From the NCBI RefSeq assembly GCF_027706745.1, contig NZ_JAQFWP010000032.1, positions 1-64,000 on the forward strand: a stretch of 64,000 nt of DNA, in the 5' to 3' direction. The notes under the pieces are model-generated. The model saw nothing but the letters and a program-made list of their open reading frames with translations, was not told where the DNA came from and made no database searches. The position numbers and the translations under genes are program-made. The DNA comes from Nocardiopsis suaedae (GTDB lineage Bacteria > Actinomycetota > Actinomycetes > Streptosporangiales > Streptosporangiaceae). This document shows positions 35,084 through 43,203 of the stretch, piece after piece (within the stretch, counting starts at the first letter, position 1; each line of letters begins with the position of its first letter).

Positions 35084-36088
35084 ATGACCGTGAACGTCGG
35101 CGTCATCGGCGCCGGGATGATCGGCACCGACCACATGCGCAGACTGGACCGGGTGGTCAGCGGCGCCCGCGTCGCGGCGGTGACCGACATCGACCCCGCA
35201 CGGGCCGCCGAGGCGGCCGCCGGTGTCGGCGCCCGCGCCCTGGCCACCGACGCCGAGGTGGTCGCCGCCCCGGAGGTGGACGCGGTCCTCGTCGCCTCCT
35301 GGGGGCCCGCGCACGCCGCCTCCGTGCTGGCCGCCGTCGCGGCGGGCAAGCCGGTGCTGTGCGAGAAGCCGCTGGCCACCACCGCCGAGGACTGCCGCCG
35401 CATCATGGAGGCCGAGCGCGCGCACGGCTCCCGGCTGGTGCAGGTGGGCTTCATGCGCCGCTACGACACCGGGTACCGGGCGATGAAGGCGCTCATCGAC
35501 GAGGGCGCGATCGGCGCCCCGCTGATGGCGCACTGCGCGCACCGCAACCCGACCGTGCCCGAGGCCTACCACTCGGAGATGGCGACCAAGGACACCGCCA
35601 TCCACGAGATCGACACGCTGCGCTGGCTGCTCGGCGAGGAGCTGGCCACCGCCCAGATCATCCGGCCGCGCCGCACCTCCAAGCGGTTCGCGCACCTGGT
35701 GGACCCGCAGCTGCTGCTCTTCGAGACGGAGTCGGGCGCGCGCATCGACCTGGAGGTCTTCGTCAACTGCCAGTACGGCTACGACATCCGCTGCGAGGTC
35801 GTCGGCGAGGACGGCGCGGTGCGCCTGCCCGAACCCCGGGAGGCGGTCCTGCATGCGGCCGGGCGCAGCGGTTCGTCCGTGCCTCAGGACTGGAAGCGCC
35901 GCTTCGGCGCGGCCTTCGACGCCGAGGTGCAGGCCTGGGCGGACGCGGTCGCGGCCGGGCGGATCGAGGGGCCGAGCGCCTGGGACGGCTACGCCGCCGC
36001 GATGGTCGGCGACGCGGCCGTGCGGTCGCTGGAGACCGGCGAGGTCGTCCCGACGAAGGTGGAGGAGCGCCCGGACTTCTACGCCTGA
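35084..36088 (+). CDS. iolG: Inositol 2-dehydrogenase IolG
   Basis: This 334-aa Gfo/Idh/MocA enzyme oxidises myo-inositol to 2-keto-myo-inositol with NAD+, the first step of the pathway. It has [16 protein letters not shown] (6-21), CEKPLATT with the catalytic Lys, [13 protein letters not shown], and [13 protein letters not shown] with the catalytic His/Asp. The match to actinobacterial IolG is close over the whole length. ATG at 35084 after GAGAGGA. Confidence 0.9.
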   Translation: MTVNVGVIGAGMIGTDHMRRLDRVVSGARVAAVTDIDPARAAEAAAGVGARALATDAEVVAAPEVDAVLVASWGPAHAASVLAAVAAGKPVLCEKPLATTAEDCRRIMEAERAHGSRLVQVGFMRRYDTGYRAMKALIDEGAIGAPLMAHCAHRNPTVPEAYHSEMATKDTAIHEIDTLRWLLGEELATAQIIRPRRTSKRFAHLVDPQLLLFETESGARIDLEVFVNCQYGYDIRCEVVGEDGAVRLPEPREAVLHAAGRSGSSVPQDWKRRFGAAFDAEVQAWADAVAAGRIEGPSAWDGYAAAMVGDAAVRSLETGEVVPTKVEERPDFYA

Positions 36089-36128
36089 TGCCGACCGCCC
36101 CGCCGCCCCATTCGGAAAGGAGCCGACC

Positions 36129-37004
36129 GTGAAGATCGCGCTCGACCCCTACATGTTCCGCAAGCTGCCCATGGCGGAGATGGTCCGCACGGTCGCCGAC
36201 ATCGGCTACTCCTCCATCGAGCTGTCCCCGCGCGACGAGTTCATGCCCTTCTTCCTGCACCCCCGCGCCGACGACGAGAGGGTCGCCGAGCTGAAGGGGG
36301 TGCTGCGGGAGACGGGCGTGGAGCTGGCCAGCGTGCTCCCGCTGTACAAGTGGTCCAGCCCGGACGAGGAGGAGCGGCGCGCCGCCGTGCGCTACTGGAG
36401 GCGCATGGTCGAGGTGACCGTCGAGCTCGGGTGCACCCTGATGAACTCCGAGTTCAACGGGCGCCCGGAGCGGGCGGCGGAGAGCGAGGCCGCCTTCTGG
36501 AGGTCGCTGGAGGAGCTGCTCCCGGTGTTCGAGCGCGAGGGGATCGCGCTGAACCTGGAGGCCCACCCCGACGACTTCTGCGAAGTGAACGAGCCCGCCG
36601 TGGACCTGGTGCGGGCCATCAACAAGCCGTGGGTGAACTACCTGTACTGCGCTCCGCACACCTTCCACCTGTCGGGCGACGCCCCGGGGGCGGACGTGCG
36701 GCGAATGATGGCCTACGCGGGGGACAAGCTGAAGCACGTGCACATCGCCGACAGCTTCGACCACAAGGGGTCGAGCGGGCTGCGCTACATCCTCAACCCG
36801 CCCGGCACCCCCGCCCGGATCCACCAGCACCTGGACATCGGCCAGGGAGAGGTGGACTGGGACGCGTTCTTCGGCACGCTGAGGGACATCGGGTTCGACG
36901 GCGTGGCCACCGTGTGCGTCTTCGCCTGGGAGGAGCGCGCCCGCGAGTCGAGCGCGTTCATGCTGGAGCGCGTCACCAAGGAACTGGGGGCCCTGGTGGC
37001 GTAG
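36129..37004 (+). CDS. IolH/IolI-like sugar phosphate isomerase/epimerase
   Basis: This 291-aa AP-endonuclease-2-like TIM barrel has the metal residues in LNLEAHPDDFCEVN, YLYCAPHTFHLSG, LKHVHIADSF and IHQHLDIGQGEVDW. In other iol clusters this type is annotated IolH or IolI (inosose isomerase); which reaction it catalyses cannot be decided here. The GTG at 36129 follows AAAGGAG. It is the last gene of the operon. Confidence 0.82.
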   Translation: MKIALDPYMFRKLPMAEMVRTVADIGYSSIELSPRDEFMPFFLHPRADDERVAELKGVLRETGVELASVLPLYKWSSPDEEERRAAVRYWRRMVEVTVELGCTLMNSEFNGRPERAAESEAAFWRSLEELLPVFEREGIALNLEAHPDDFCEVNEPAVDLVRAINKPWVNYLYCAPHTFHLSGDAPGADVRRMMAYAGDKLKHVHIADSFDHKGSSGLRYILNPPGTPARIHQHLDIGQGEVDWDAFFGTLRDIGFDGVATVCVFAWEERARESSAFMLERVTKELGALVA

Positions 37005-37023
37005 GTACTGAGAGGAGACGGCG

Positions 37024-37072
37024 CACGACGGCCGCCGGAGAGAGGGGTTCCCTCGCCGGCGGCCGTGTCGTG
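37024..37072 (+). terminator. Terminator of the iol operon
   Basis: An 11-bp stem (37028-37038 with 37056-37066), extended outward by CACGAC/GTCGTG with a bulge and inward by GAGGG/CCCTC. The long hairpin closes the operon before the convergent DUF397 gene. Confidence 0.7.
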
Positions 37073-37100
37073 TTCGAGCGCGATGAGGTGCGGTGAGTGG

Positions 37101-37292
37101 TCAGAGCGCGTGGCGTCGGGCGGCCGTGAGGAAGGCGGCCCACTCGGAGGAGGGGAGGAAGAGGGCGGAGGCGTCTGGGTGCTTGGAGTCCCTCATGCCC
37201 TGGAAGGCGGGGGAAGGGGCGACTTCGACGCACTCGCCTCCCTGACCTGTGCTGTACGACGATTTGCGCCAAACTCTGGGAGTGATGTCCAT
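37101..37292 (-). CDS. DUF397-domain protein
   Basis: This 63-aa protein is a complete DUF397 module (VWRKSSYSTGQGGECVEVA, FQGMRDSKHPDA, FLPSSEWAAFLTA). Such proteins are small partners of XRE-DUF5753 regulators in actinobacterial WhiJ/AbaA-like systems, and the regulator gene lies 14 bp upstream on the same strand. It is the intact counterpart of the relic near 20.9 kb. Confidence 0.85.
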   Translation of the reverse strand: MDITPRVWRKSSYSTGQGGECVEVAPSPAFQGMRDSKHPDASALFLPSSEWAAFLTAARRHAL

Positions 37293-37306
37293 CGTGTGCA
37301 GACTTT

Positions 37307-38170
37307 CTAACGCTTGTCCGTGAACGCTGCGGCTGCCCTGTCGAGCAGGGCGATCGACCTCTCACGGTCAGGTGCCTTCATAGTGAGGTGGTCGAAGAGT
37401 GTCGTGTACATCTCCACCTCCTCGGGAGCTTCGAGGTAGATCGCTCCCATTCGATACTCGATGTAAACGACATCGCGGTCACGTGTGTCCGCGAAGCCCA
37501 GGATCGTGAAAGGCGTTTCACCTGCGGGGTGTGCACCTGCCGCGTTCGGAAGCACTTGGATCGTCACGTTGTCCAACTGTGCGAGGGCGACCAAGTGGTC
37601 AAGCTGGTCGCGCATGACCTGATGGCCGCCGATCTGACGATACAGGGCGGCCTCATTGATGATGGCCCACAGTTTTGGCGGGGTATCGCCGGTCAGACGT
37701 GCTTGACGTGCCTTCCGTACCGTGACCCTGCGATCGGCCTCTTCGGGGGACACGGCTGCGGGCTCGGCATCGATGAGGGCGCGCGTATAAGCCTCGGTCT
37801 GGAGAAGGCCGGGGATGACCTCGATCTGGTACTGGAACAGCGACTTCGCCTCGTGCTCCAGCCCCACGTATACCGAGAACCATGACGGAATCTTGTACGA
37901 GTACCGCTGCCACCAGCCCCGCTTCTTCGCGGCGCGGGCCATGTCGAGGAGTTCCTCGCGCTCCTCGGCGGTGACGTTGTAGAGGTCCAGCATCATCGCC
38001 ACGGTGCCGACCTCGACGCGCACGGACGCGGATTCGATGCGGTTGACCGTCGGCGGAGCGATCCCGGCGTGCTTGGCCACCTGCTCCCTGCTGATCCCCA
38101 GCTCCTTGCGGCGCTCGCGCAGGAGGCGGGCCAGGCTCCTGCGGGCGACCGTGGGTCCTCGTCGCGTCAT
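37307..38170 (-). CDS. XRE-family regulator with DUF5753 domain (WhiJ-like)
   Basis: A 287-aa regulator. The HTH is at about 13-70 (LARLLRERRKELGISREQVAKHAGIAPPTVNRIESASVRV). The DUF5753 ligand-like domain follows from about 95 (YVGLEHEAKSLFQYQIEVIPGLLQTEAYTRALI). The ATG at 38170 has GGGAG with good spacing; the GTG at 38203 would add 11 residues without one. Together with DUF397 and the divergent HATPase gene it forms the usual trio linked in streptomycetes to development and secondary metabolism (known of the family, not shown here). Confidence 0.88.
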   Translation of the reverse strand: MTRRGPTVARRSLARLLRERRKELGISREQVAKHAGIAPPTVNRIESASVRVEVGTVAMMLDLYNVTAEEREELLDMARAAKKRGWWQRYSYKIPSWFSVYVGLEHEAKSLFQYQIEVIPGLLQTEAYTRALIDAEPAAVSPEEADRRVTVRKARQARLTGDTPPKLWAIINEAALYRQIGGHQVMRDQLDHLVALAQLDNVTIQVLPNAAGAHPAGETPFTILGFADTRDRDVVYIEYRMGAIYLEAPEEVEMYTTLFDHLTMKAPDRERSIALLDRAAAAFTDKR

Positions 38171-38394
38171 CCGGCGGCTCCCGTCAGCAATATTTATCTG
38201 CACTAGTAGTACTGAATCTATTGCAGGTAAAGCTAGTGCGGGTCATACTCTCACTATCGCTGTACTCGTTCGACTTCGCAGCGTTACCCGTGAAGTCGTG
38301 CCAGGAGCGCGACAACAGAACGGCCCTGCCCGGGTGGTGGAGCACCTGGGCAGGGCCTTGTCCCACTCGCCTGCCGTAACCAGGGAGTAGAACC
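38171..38394. promoter_or_regulatory. Divergent promoter region of the XRE and HATPase genes
   Basis: The segment 38188-38260 is strikingly AT-rich for this genome (AATATTTATCTG, AGTAGTACTGAATC). The inverted repeat GCACTAG (38200-38206) / CTAGTGC (38233-38239) spans it and may be a binding site for the regulator. The rest is an untranslated leader for the plus-strand gene. Confidence 0.45.
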
Positions 38395-38922
38395 GTGTCC
38401 ACGGTAGTACCACGCCCGTCCACCACGCACCCGGGCCAGGGCTGGGGGCCCGCGCTCGACCGGATCGCCCTCGCCGGAACCCCCGACGCCTCCGCCGAAC
38501 TGCGGGTGTGGGCCGCCCGCCGCCTCACCGGCTGCCCGCGCCCCTACCGCAACGACTCCGACCTGCGCGACCGGCTGGAACTCGTCGCCAGCGAGCTCGC
38601 CTCGAACGCCGTCCGCCACTCCGCCTCCGGCCGCGACGGCGGCTTCATGGTCGCCGCGCTCTTCACCCCGCACGACCGCGTCGCCCTCCGCCTCTACGAC
38701 GAGGGCCCACGCCGCGAACTCCCGACCCGTCCGGCGCCTCCGCCCCCGGAGCTCGACGCACTGGACATGCACGCCGCCGAGTCGGGCCGGGGCATCGCTC
38801 TCGTCGCGCTCAGTTCCATCGGCTACGGGTTCACCGCTCCGCCCGAGCAGTCCGCCTACTCGGTCTGGGCCGAATTCGCCCCTTCCACGCGCTCTGCGGA
38901 CGCTGGGGAGCGGTGGTTCTGA
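38395..38922 (+). CDS. HATPase_c_2 anti-sigma-type kinase (RsbW-like)
   Basis: This 175-aa GHKL ATPase domain protein has the N-box in LELVASELASNAVRHS (about residues 61-76), the G1 box DEGPRR, and the G2 box AESGRGIALVALSS. Such proteins act as anti-sigma factors or partner-switch kinases and are constant companions of XRE-DUF5753/DUF397 pairs. The GTG at 38395 follows GGGAG. It is divergent from the regulator. Confidence 0.83.
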   Translation: MSTVVPRPSTTHPGQGWGPALDRIALAGTPDASAELRVWAARRLTGCPRPYRNDSDLRDRLELVASELASNAVRHSASGRDGGFMVAALFTPHDRVALRLYDEGPRRELPTRPAPPPPELDALDMHAAESGRGIALVALSSIGYGFTAPPEQSAYSVWAEFAPSTRSADAGERWF

Positions 38923-39140
38923 TGCGGCGCACCAGGACCGCTCTCCGCACCCCGACCCCGTCTCCGCCCCTGGCGCATCGCGGCCGACGCGCCTGCTCCC
39001 GGGTCCGTCGCTACACGAACCCGGCCCCGGCGGCCGGTCCGGCCTCAGCCCCGGTGCGGCACCGCGTCATGCGGGGCGCGGCCCCCGTCCGCCCCGCCCC
39101 CGTGTGGCTCCTGGGCGCTGTTGCCCCGGCGCCCGCCTGA
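38922..39140 (+). CDS. Possible 72-aa Arg/Pro-rich ORF
   Basis: The ATG overlaps the HATPase stop (TGATG) and GGGGAG lies upstream, so translation could be coupled. The product is Arg/Pro/Ala-rich with no recognisable domain, as non-coding high-GC DNA often appears. Listed for completeness only. Confidence 0.2.
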   Translation: MRRTRTALRTPTPSPPLAHRGRRACSRVRRYTNPAPAAGPASAPVRHRVMRGAAPVRPAPVWLLGAVAPAPA

Positions 39141-39212
39141 CCACCGGAACCGCGGTCCGCCCGTATCCAGGAGGGGGACGGGCGGACCGCCCATGCTCCC
39201 GCCCCCGATCGC

Positions 39213-39827
39213 TTACAGCCGGTCGACCTCGGTGAGGTCGATGTCCACGGGGAACGGGGTGGCCACCTTCAACCGGTCGTGGTGGATCCCGGTGGGGACG
39301 TATGACGAGATGGCGGGGTCGAGTTCGTATACGTAGACGATGGGCCTCCCGCCGTCCGTCTCCACGCGCCAGAAGTGCCGGATGCCCGCGTGTGCGTAGA
39401 GCTGCGGCTTGCGCTCGCGGTCCCGGACCCGCGATTCGGGGGAGACCACCTCGACGACGAGTTCGACCGAGTCGGCGGGATAAGAGGTCTGGTCCTGCTC
39501 TGTATCGGCGGACGCCTGGACGACCATGATGTCGGGTTCCGGCCTTTGACGGGGCCCGAGAACCGTGGTCATCTCCCTGCGGACCTTGAGATCGCCAGGG
39601 CAACTCGACCGCAGCCCTGGGACGAGGATGTCGAGTATGAGCGTGTGGAACCTCTTCTGCGGACTCACGAGAACGAGGCTCCCGTCGATGAGCTCGGTGT
39701 GCGGGGGAAGGTCGGAAAGCCTGTCGAGGTCTTCGGCGGTGAACCCGTCAGGCGGCGGGATCATCCAGTCGGGGACCGGCTGAGCGCACACAGCCGCCAC
39801 CTCCCATGTCGTGGCCTGTATCCACAT
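39213..39827 (-). CDS. Uma2-family (PD-(D/E)XK nuclease-like) protein
   Basis: About 204 aa. The Uma2/DUF820 core is clear: LPPHTELIDGSLVLVSPQKRFH, EPDIMVV (the catalytic Asp), SVELVVEVVSPESRVRDRERKPQLYAHAGIRHFWRVE with the E-V and K residues of the restriction-endonuclease-like fold. Such genes are common and multi-copy in actinobacteria, and their role is unknown. Start uncertain: ATG at 39827, GTG at 39836 or ATG at 39764; none has a clear ribosome site. Confidence 0.75.
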   Translation of the reverse strand: MWIQATTWEVAAVCAQPVPDWMIPPPDGFTAEDLDRLSDLPPHTELIDGSLVLVSPQKRFHTLILDILVPGLRSSCPGDLKVRREMTTVLGPRQRPEPDIMVVQASADTEQDQTSYPADSVELVVEVVSPESRVRDRERKPQLYAHAGIRHFWRVETDGGRPIVYVYELDPAISSYVPTGIHHDRLKVATPFPVDIDLTEVDRL

Positions 39828-39903
39828 GTTAGCCACGGAGCGGCCCGGGTGTACGAGGTCTTCGCACGATCCCGGGCCGCTCGCGACGACGTCCTACGAC
39901 TTC

Positions 39904-41613
39904 CTACCCCCGCTCCCCGTTCTCCAGGTAGAGGTGGTCCCCTTCCCAGCTGCGGCGCAGCCAGCGGTCGTGGCTGGCGACCGCCACCGCTCCGGGCGCG
40001 GTCTTCAACGCCTCCTCCAACTCCTCGCTCAACGCCAGGGAGATGTGGTTGGTCGGCTCGTCCAGCAGCAGCACGTGCGGGGCGGCCGCCACCATCAGGG
40101 CCAGCGCCAGACGGCGGCGCTGGCCCACGCTCAGCTCGCCGACCGGGCGGCGGACGTCGCGGCGCGCCATCAGTCCCAGCTCGTCCAGCGACGGCGCGTC
40201 CGCGATCCTCAGCACCCCCTCTTCGTTCAGCCGGGCGAGCTCCGCGGTGTAGATCTCCCGCGGGGTGCGCTCCGGGTCGGGGAACTCCACGTCCTGCTCC
40301 AGCAGCGCCACCCGGGTCCCGTTGCGGACCTCGACACTGCCCGACACGGGGGCGATGCGCCCCGCCAGGACGTGCAGCAGCGTCGACTTCCCGGCACCGT
40401 TCGGCCCGGTCACCAGCAGCCGCCCGTCCGAGAGCAGGTCCAGGCGGTCGAGGCGGAGCCTGCCGGGCACCTCCAGGCCCCGCGCGCTCAGCGCCGTGCC
40501 CGCGCCCGCGGCCGCGCCGCCGGTGAGCGTCCCGGCGAACGCCAAGGGCTTGGGCGGTTTCCGCACCTGAGTGCCCTCCAGCTCCTCAAGGCGGCGCTGG
40601 GCGTTGCGCACCCTGCGGGACAACTGCTTCTGTACACGCGCCCCCTTGAAGTCGTAGAGCATCTTGCTGTTGTTGCCCAGCGGCCGCCCCGGGGCGACCT
40701 GGCGTGCGGTCACGTCCACCGACACGCGCAGGGCCCGCAGCTCCTCCTGCTCGTCCCGGTAGCGCTGCTCCCAGCGCTGGTAGGCCTTGCGCTTCTCCTC
40801 CAGGTAGAAGGTGTACGCCCCGCCGTAGTAGGTGGGGCCCTGATCGGAGGACGGGTCCAGGTCGAGCAGGCCGGTGCAGACCGCGTCCAGGAAGGCGCGG
40901 TCGTGGCTGGCCAGGACGACGGCGCCGGGGAGGTCGGACAGGAACCCCTCCAGGAACGCCACCGCCTCGTCGTCGAGGTGGTTGGTCGGCTCGTCCAGGA
41001 TCAGCGCGCGCGGGCGCCGGATCAGCAGCGCGGCCAGGGCCAGCCTGCTGCGCTGCCCACCGGACATGGCGGACACGGGCCGGTCGGACTCCACATCGGC
41101 CAGGCCGAGCCCGGCGAGCACCAGTTCCGCACGGCGGTCGGCGTCCCAGACGTCCAGGGCCTCCGCGCGTTCCAGCGCCGCCGCGTAGGCCCGCTGGGCC
41201 GCGTCGCCGCCGTCCTCCAGCGCCTGGGCGCACGCGGTGAGCTCCCGCTCGGCCGCGTGCGGCTCGGACAGCGCCTCGGCGACCGCGTCCCCCAGGGTGG
41301 TGGTCTCGGTGAAGGGCGGCTCCTGGGCGAGGTACCCGGTGTCGCGGGGCCGGGACACGGCGCCGACGTCGGGGTCGGCGGTCCCGGCCAGCAGCGCCAG
41401 CAGGGTCGACTTGCCCGCGCCGTTCTCGCCGACCAGCCCGAGGCGCTGCCCCGGGGCGACGTCGAGCCGCAGGCCGTCGAGGACGGGCCGGGCGCCGTAG
41501 GCCTTGGACAGGTCGCGGGCGCTCAGCAGCGGGGTCGGGCCCTCGGCCGCGCCCCCTTCGGCGGGGGAGCGGTGGGTGCGGCGGAATCGCGGTTCGGTCG
41601 TACGAGAGGTCAA
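39904..41613 (-). CDS. ABC-F family ATPase (ribosome-protection type)
   Basis: This 569-aa soluble protein has two ABC modules and no membrane segment. Module 1: GENGAGKST, MSGGQRSRLALAALL, ALILDEPTNHLD. Module 2: [34 protein letters not shown]. The linker between them (about 250-340, rich in Arg/Glu, YRDEQEELRALRVSV, RVQKQLSRRVRNAQRRLEELE) is the helical arm that reaches into the ribosome. The TTG at 41613 is chosen because GGAGG lies five bases upstream; the GTG at 41619 would overlap that site. Relatives give resistance to macrolides, lincosamides or similar drugs, or act as translation factors. The long leader favours inducible resistance. Confidence 0.85.
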   Translation of the reverse strand: MTSRTTEPRFRRTHRSPAEGGAAEGPTPLLSARDLSKAYGARPVLDGLRLDVAPGQRLGLVGENGAGKSTLLALLAGTADPDVGAVSRPRDTGYLAQEPPFTETTTLGDAVAEALSEPHAAERELTACAQALEDGGDAAQRAYAAALERAEALDVWDADRRAELVLAGLGLADVESDRPVSAMSGGQRSRLALAALLIRRPRALILDEPTNHLDDEAVAFLEGFLSDLPGAVVLASHDRAFLDAVCTGLLDLDPSSDQGPTYYGGAYTFYLEEKRKAYQRWEQRYRDEQEELRALRVSVDVTARQVAPGRPLGNNSKMLYDFKGARVQKQLSRRVRNAQRRLEELEGTQVRKPPKPLAFAGTLTGGAAAGAGTALSARGLEVPGRLRLDRLDLLSDGRLLVTGPNGAGKSTLLHVLAGRIAPVSGSVEVRNGTRVALLEQDVEFPDPERTPREIYTAELARLNEEGVLRIADAPSLDELGLMARRDVRRPVGELSVGQRRRLALALMVAAAPHVLLLDEPTNHISLALSEELEEALKTAPGAVAVASHDRWLRRSWEGDHLYLENGERG

Positions 41614-41862
41614 GGCCACCTCCGAGAAAGGTCGGGGCGGGCCGCGGCGCCGGCGTCCATGGGTGCCCGAGGGCGGGCCCAGACGCGCGGAGCGCGCCGG
41701 ACGCCGTCGTCGAGACCACGCCGGATCAGCGAAGAGCACGTCCCGGACAGGGGACGGGCCGAAACGGACGGGAGGCGCCGGGAGGGGCCGCTCCAGCCTC
41801 AGAGGGCGAGCGGCCGCGGCTCCCGGCGCGTGGTCTCGACGGTCAGTTGCGCATCGCCGGAG
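41614..41862 (-). promoter_or_regulatory. Structured leader of the ABC-F gene
   Basis: The predicted mRNA leader of about 240 nt contains a 10-bp stem (41820-41829 with 41775-41784) and an inner GGCCGCT/AGCGGCC helix. It also has a 13-bp perfect long-range inverted repeat (41829-41841 with 41708-41720). The two helices share the segment at 41829, so they compete. A 3-codon ORF ends just before this segment. This is the geometry of ribosome-stalling attenuation, as known for several antibiotic-induced ABC-F genes; here it is inferred from sequence only. Confidence 0.5.
41843..41854 (-). CDS. Possible leader peptide ORF (Met-Arg-Asn)
   Basis: ATG-CGC-AAC-TGA begins about 9 bases after the predicted -10 box, so it would be nearly leaderless. 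Its stop lies directly before the 5' arm of the long inverted repeat. Too short to support by itself; its placement is the argument. Confidence 0.3.
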   Translation of the reverse strand: MRN

Positions 41863-41891
41863 ACGCTACCCCGGCCCCGGGGCGAGGGCAA
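41863..41891 (-). promoter_or_regulatory. Predicted promoter of the ABC-F gene
   Basis: On the minus strand TTGCCC (41891-41886) and TAGCGT (41868-41863) are separated by exactly 17 bases, a good actinobacterial sigma-70-type promoter. Transcription would start near 41856. Confidence 0.5.
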
Positions 41892-41955
41892 CGGATTTTT
41901 CCGGTGGGGCGGAGCGGCTGCGCACGGCGGATGCCGGATGGCAGGCTTCAGGGCA

Positions 41956-41997
41956 GCGGCCGTCCCCCGGGGCTCTGGGACCCCGGGGGACGGCCGC
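41956..41997. terminator. Perfect 17-bp hairpin between the ABC-F promoter and the next gene
   Basis: The arms 41956-41972 and 41981-41997 are fully complementary around an 8-nt loop. It stands between divergent units and 30 bp before the 42027 gene, so it may be in that gene's 5' UTR or act as a barrier. Confidence 0.5.
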
Positions 41998-42026
41998 GAA
42001 CGGACCCCCTCCGGAGGAGAGAGAGC

Positions 42027-42308
42027 ATGGCCTGGCCCCCTACGGACCCGCTCGGCAGGATCCTCATGGACCTGGCCGGAGCCAAGGTCGTCGAGTACCA
42101 CGGCACCGAGCGCACCGACCGCGGCCGGGTGCACCGGATCACCACGGCGCACGGGTACGAGATCGCCCTCGCCGACGACGAGGTGCTGCCGTTCGCGGTC
42201 GGCGCGGGCGCCGCCGACTTCAACCGCACGCACGCCTACACCCTGGCCGCCGAGCTGGTCGACGAGGCCGTGTACGAGCGCTGGCAGAGCGGCTCCGACC
42301 AGGAGTGA
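42027..42308 (+). CDS. Conserved-looking hypothetical protein, 93 aa
   Basis: A short acidic soluble protein (PLGRILMDLAGAKVVEYHG, RVHRITTAHGYEIALADDEVLPFAVGAGAADFNRTHAYTLAAELVDEAVYERW). The ATG at 42027 follows GGAGGAGAG, so translation is well supported. No family recognised, no Cys, no membrane segment. Confidence 0.65.
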   Translation: MAWPPTDPLGRILMDLAGAKVVEYHGTERTDRGRVHRITTAHGYEIALADDEVLPFAVGAGAADFNRTHAYTLAAELVDEAVYERWQSGSDQE

Positions 42309-42408
42309 CGGACCGGTTCGGGCCCGGTGCGGGGCAGGGCGCGCCCGTCTCCGCGCCGGGCCCGCACGAAAACCGAACCCGGTTCTAGTCGTCGGCGCGG
42401 CGGGTCTG

Positions 42409-42421
42409 TAGTGTTCCGCAC
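42409..42421 (+). promoter_or_regulatory. -10 box for leaderless transcription of the SDR gene
   Basis: TAGTGT (42409-42414) lies 7 bases before the ATG, and there is no ribosome site, so the mRNA probably starts at or next to the ATG. A weak TAGTCG -35 lies 17 bases upstream. Confidence 0.45.
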
Positions 42422-43195
42422 ATGGATCTCAACGGAATTTCCGCCGTCGTCTCCGGCGGCGCGAGCGGGCTCGGCGAAGCGACCGTCCGGCAGCTTGCCG
42501 ACGCCGGCGCCACCGTCGTGGTGGCCGACCTCAACGCCGAGCGCGGCGAGGCCGTGGCCAAGGAGGTCGGGGGCGTCTTCGTCGCCACGGACGTCTCCGA
42601 CGAGGCCCAGGTGCAGGCCGCCGTGCAGGCCGCGGTCGACACCGGCCGCCCCCTGCGCGCCGCCGTGGCCTGCGCCGGGATCGGATGGGCGACCCGCACC
42701 GTGAACCGCGAGGGGCAGCCGCACGACCTGGCCAGCTATAAGAAGGTCATCGACGTCAACCTGATCGGGACCTTCAACCTGCTGCGGCTGGCGGCCGCGG
42801 CCATGTCCGAGACCGAGCCGGTCAACGAGGACGGCGAGCGCGGCGCGATCGTCAACACCGCCTCCCTGGCCGGGATCGAGGGCCAGATCGGGCAGATCGC
42901 CTACTCCTCCTCCAAGGGCGGCGTCATCGGCATGACGCTCCCGGCCGCGCGCGACCTGGCGGCCATCGGCGTCACCGTGAACACGGTGGCCCCCGGCATC
43001 CTCGACACGCCCATCTACGGGCAGGGCCCCGAGTCCGAGCAGTTCAAGGAGCGCCTGGCCGCGCCGGTGCCGTTCCCCAAGCGCCTGGGCACCGCCGACG
43101 AGTTCGGCCGCCTGGTGCGCTCACTGCTGGAGATCAGCTACATCAACGGCGAGGTCGTGCGCATCGACGGCGGCCTGCGCATGCCGCCGAAATAG
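42422..43195 (+). CDS. SDR dehydrogenase, 3-hydroxyacyl-CoA dehydrogenase type II-like
   Basis: This 257-aa SDR has [11 protein letters not shown] (11-21) for NAD, Asp after strand 2 (VVADLN, so NAD-preferring), and the Ser-Tyr-Lys triad in [23 protein letters not shown]. The pattern AAVACAGIG and the insertion [28 protein letters not shown] are characteristic of the HSD10/type II 3-hydroxyacyl-CoA dehydrogenases. An enoyl-CoA hydratase gene follows after 8 bp, so both probably act in beta-oxidation or short-chain acyl-CoA metabolism. Confidence 0.85.
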   Translation: MDLNGISAVVSGGASGLGEATVRQLADAGATVVVADLNAERGEAVAKEVGGVFVATDVSDEAQVQAAVQAAVDTGRPLRAAVACAGIGWATRTVNREGQPHDLASYKKVIDVNLIGTFNLLRLAAAAMSETEPVNEDGERGAIVNTASLAGIEGQIGQIAYSSSKGGVIGMTLPAARDLAAIGVTVNTVAPGILDTPIYGQGPESEQFKERLAAPVPFPKRLGTADEFGRLVRSLLEISYINGEVVRIDGGLRMPPK

Positions 43196-43203
43196 GAGGG
43201 CGC

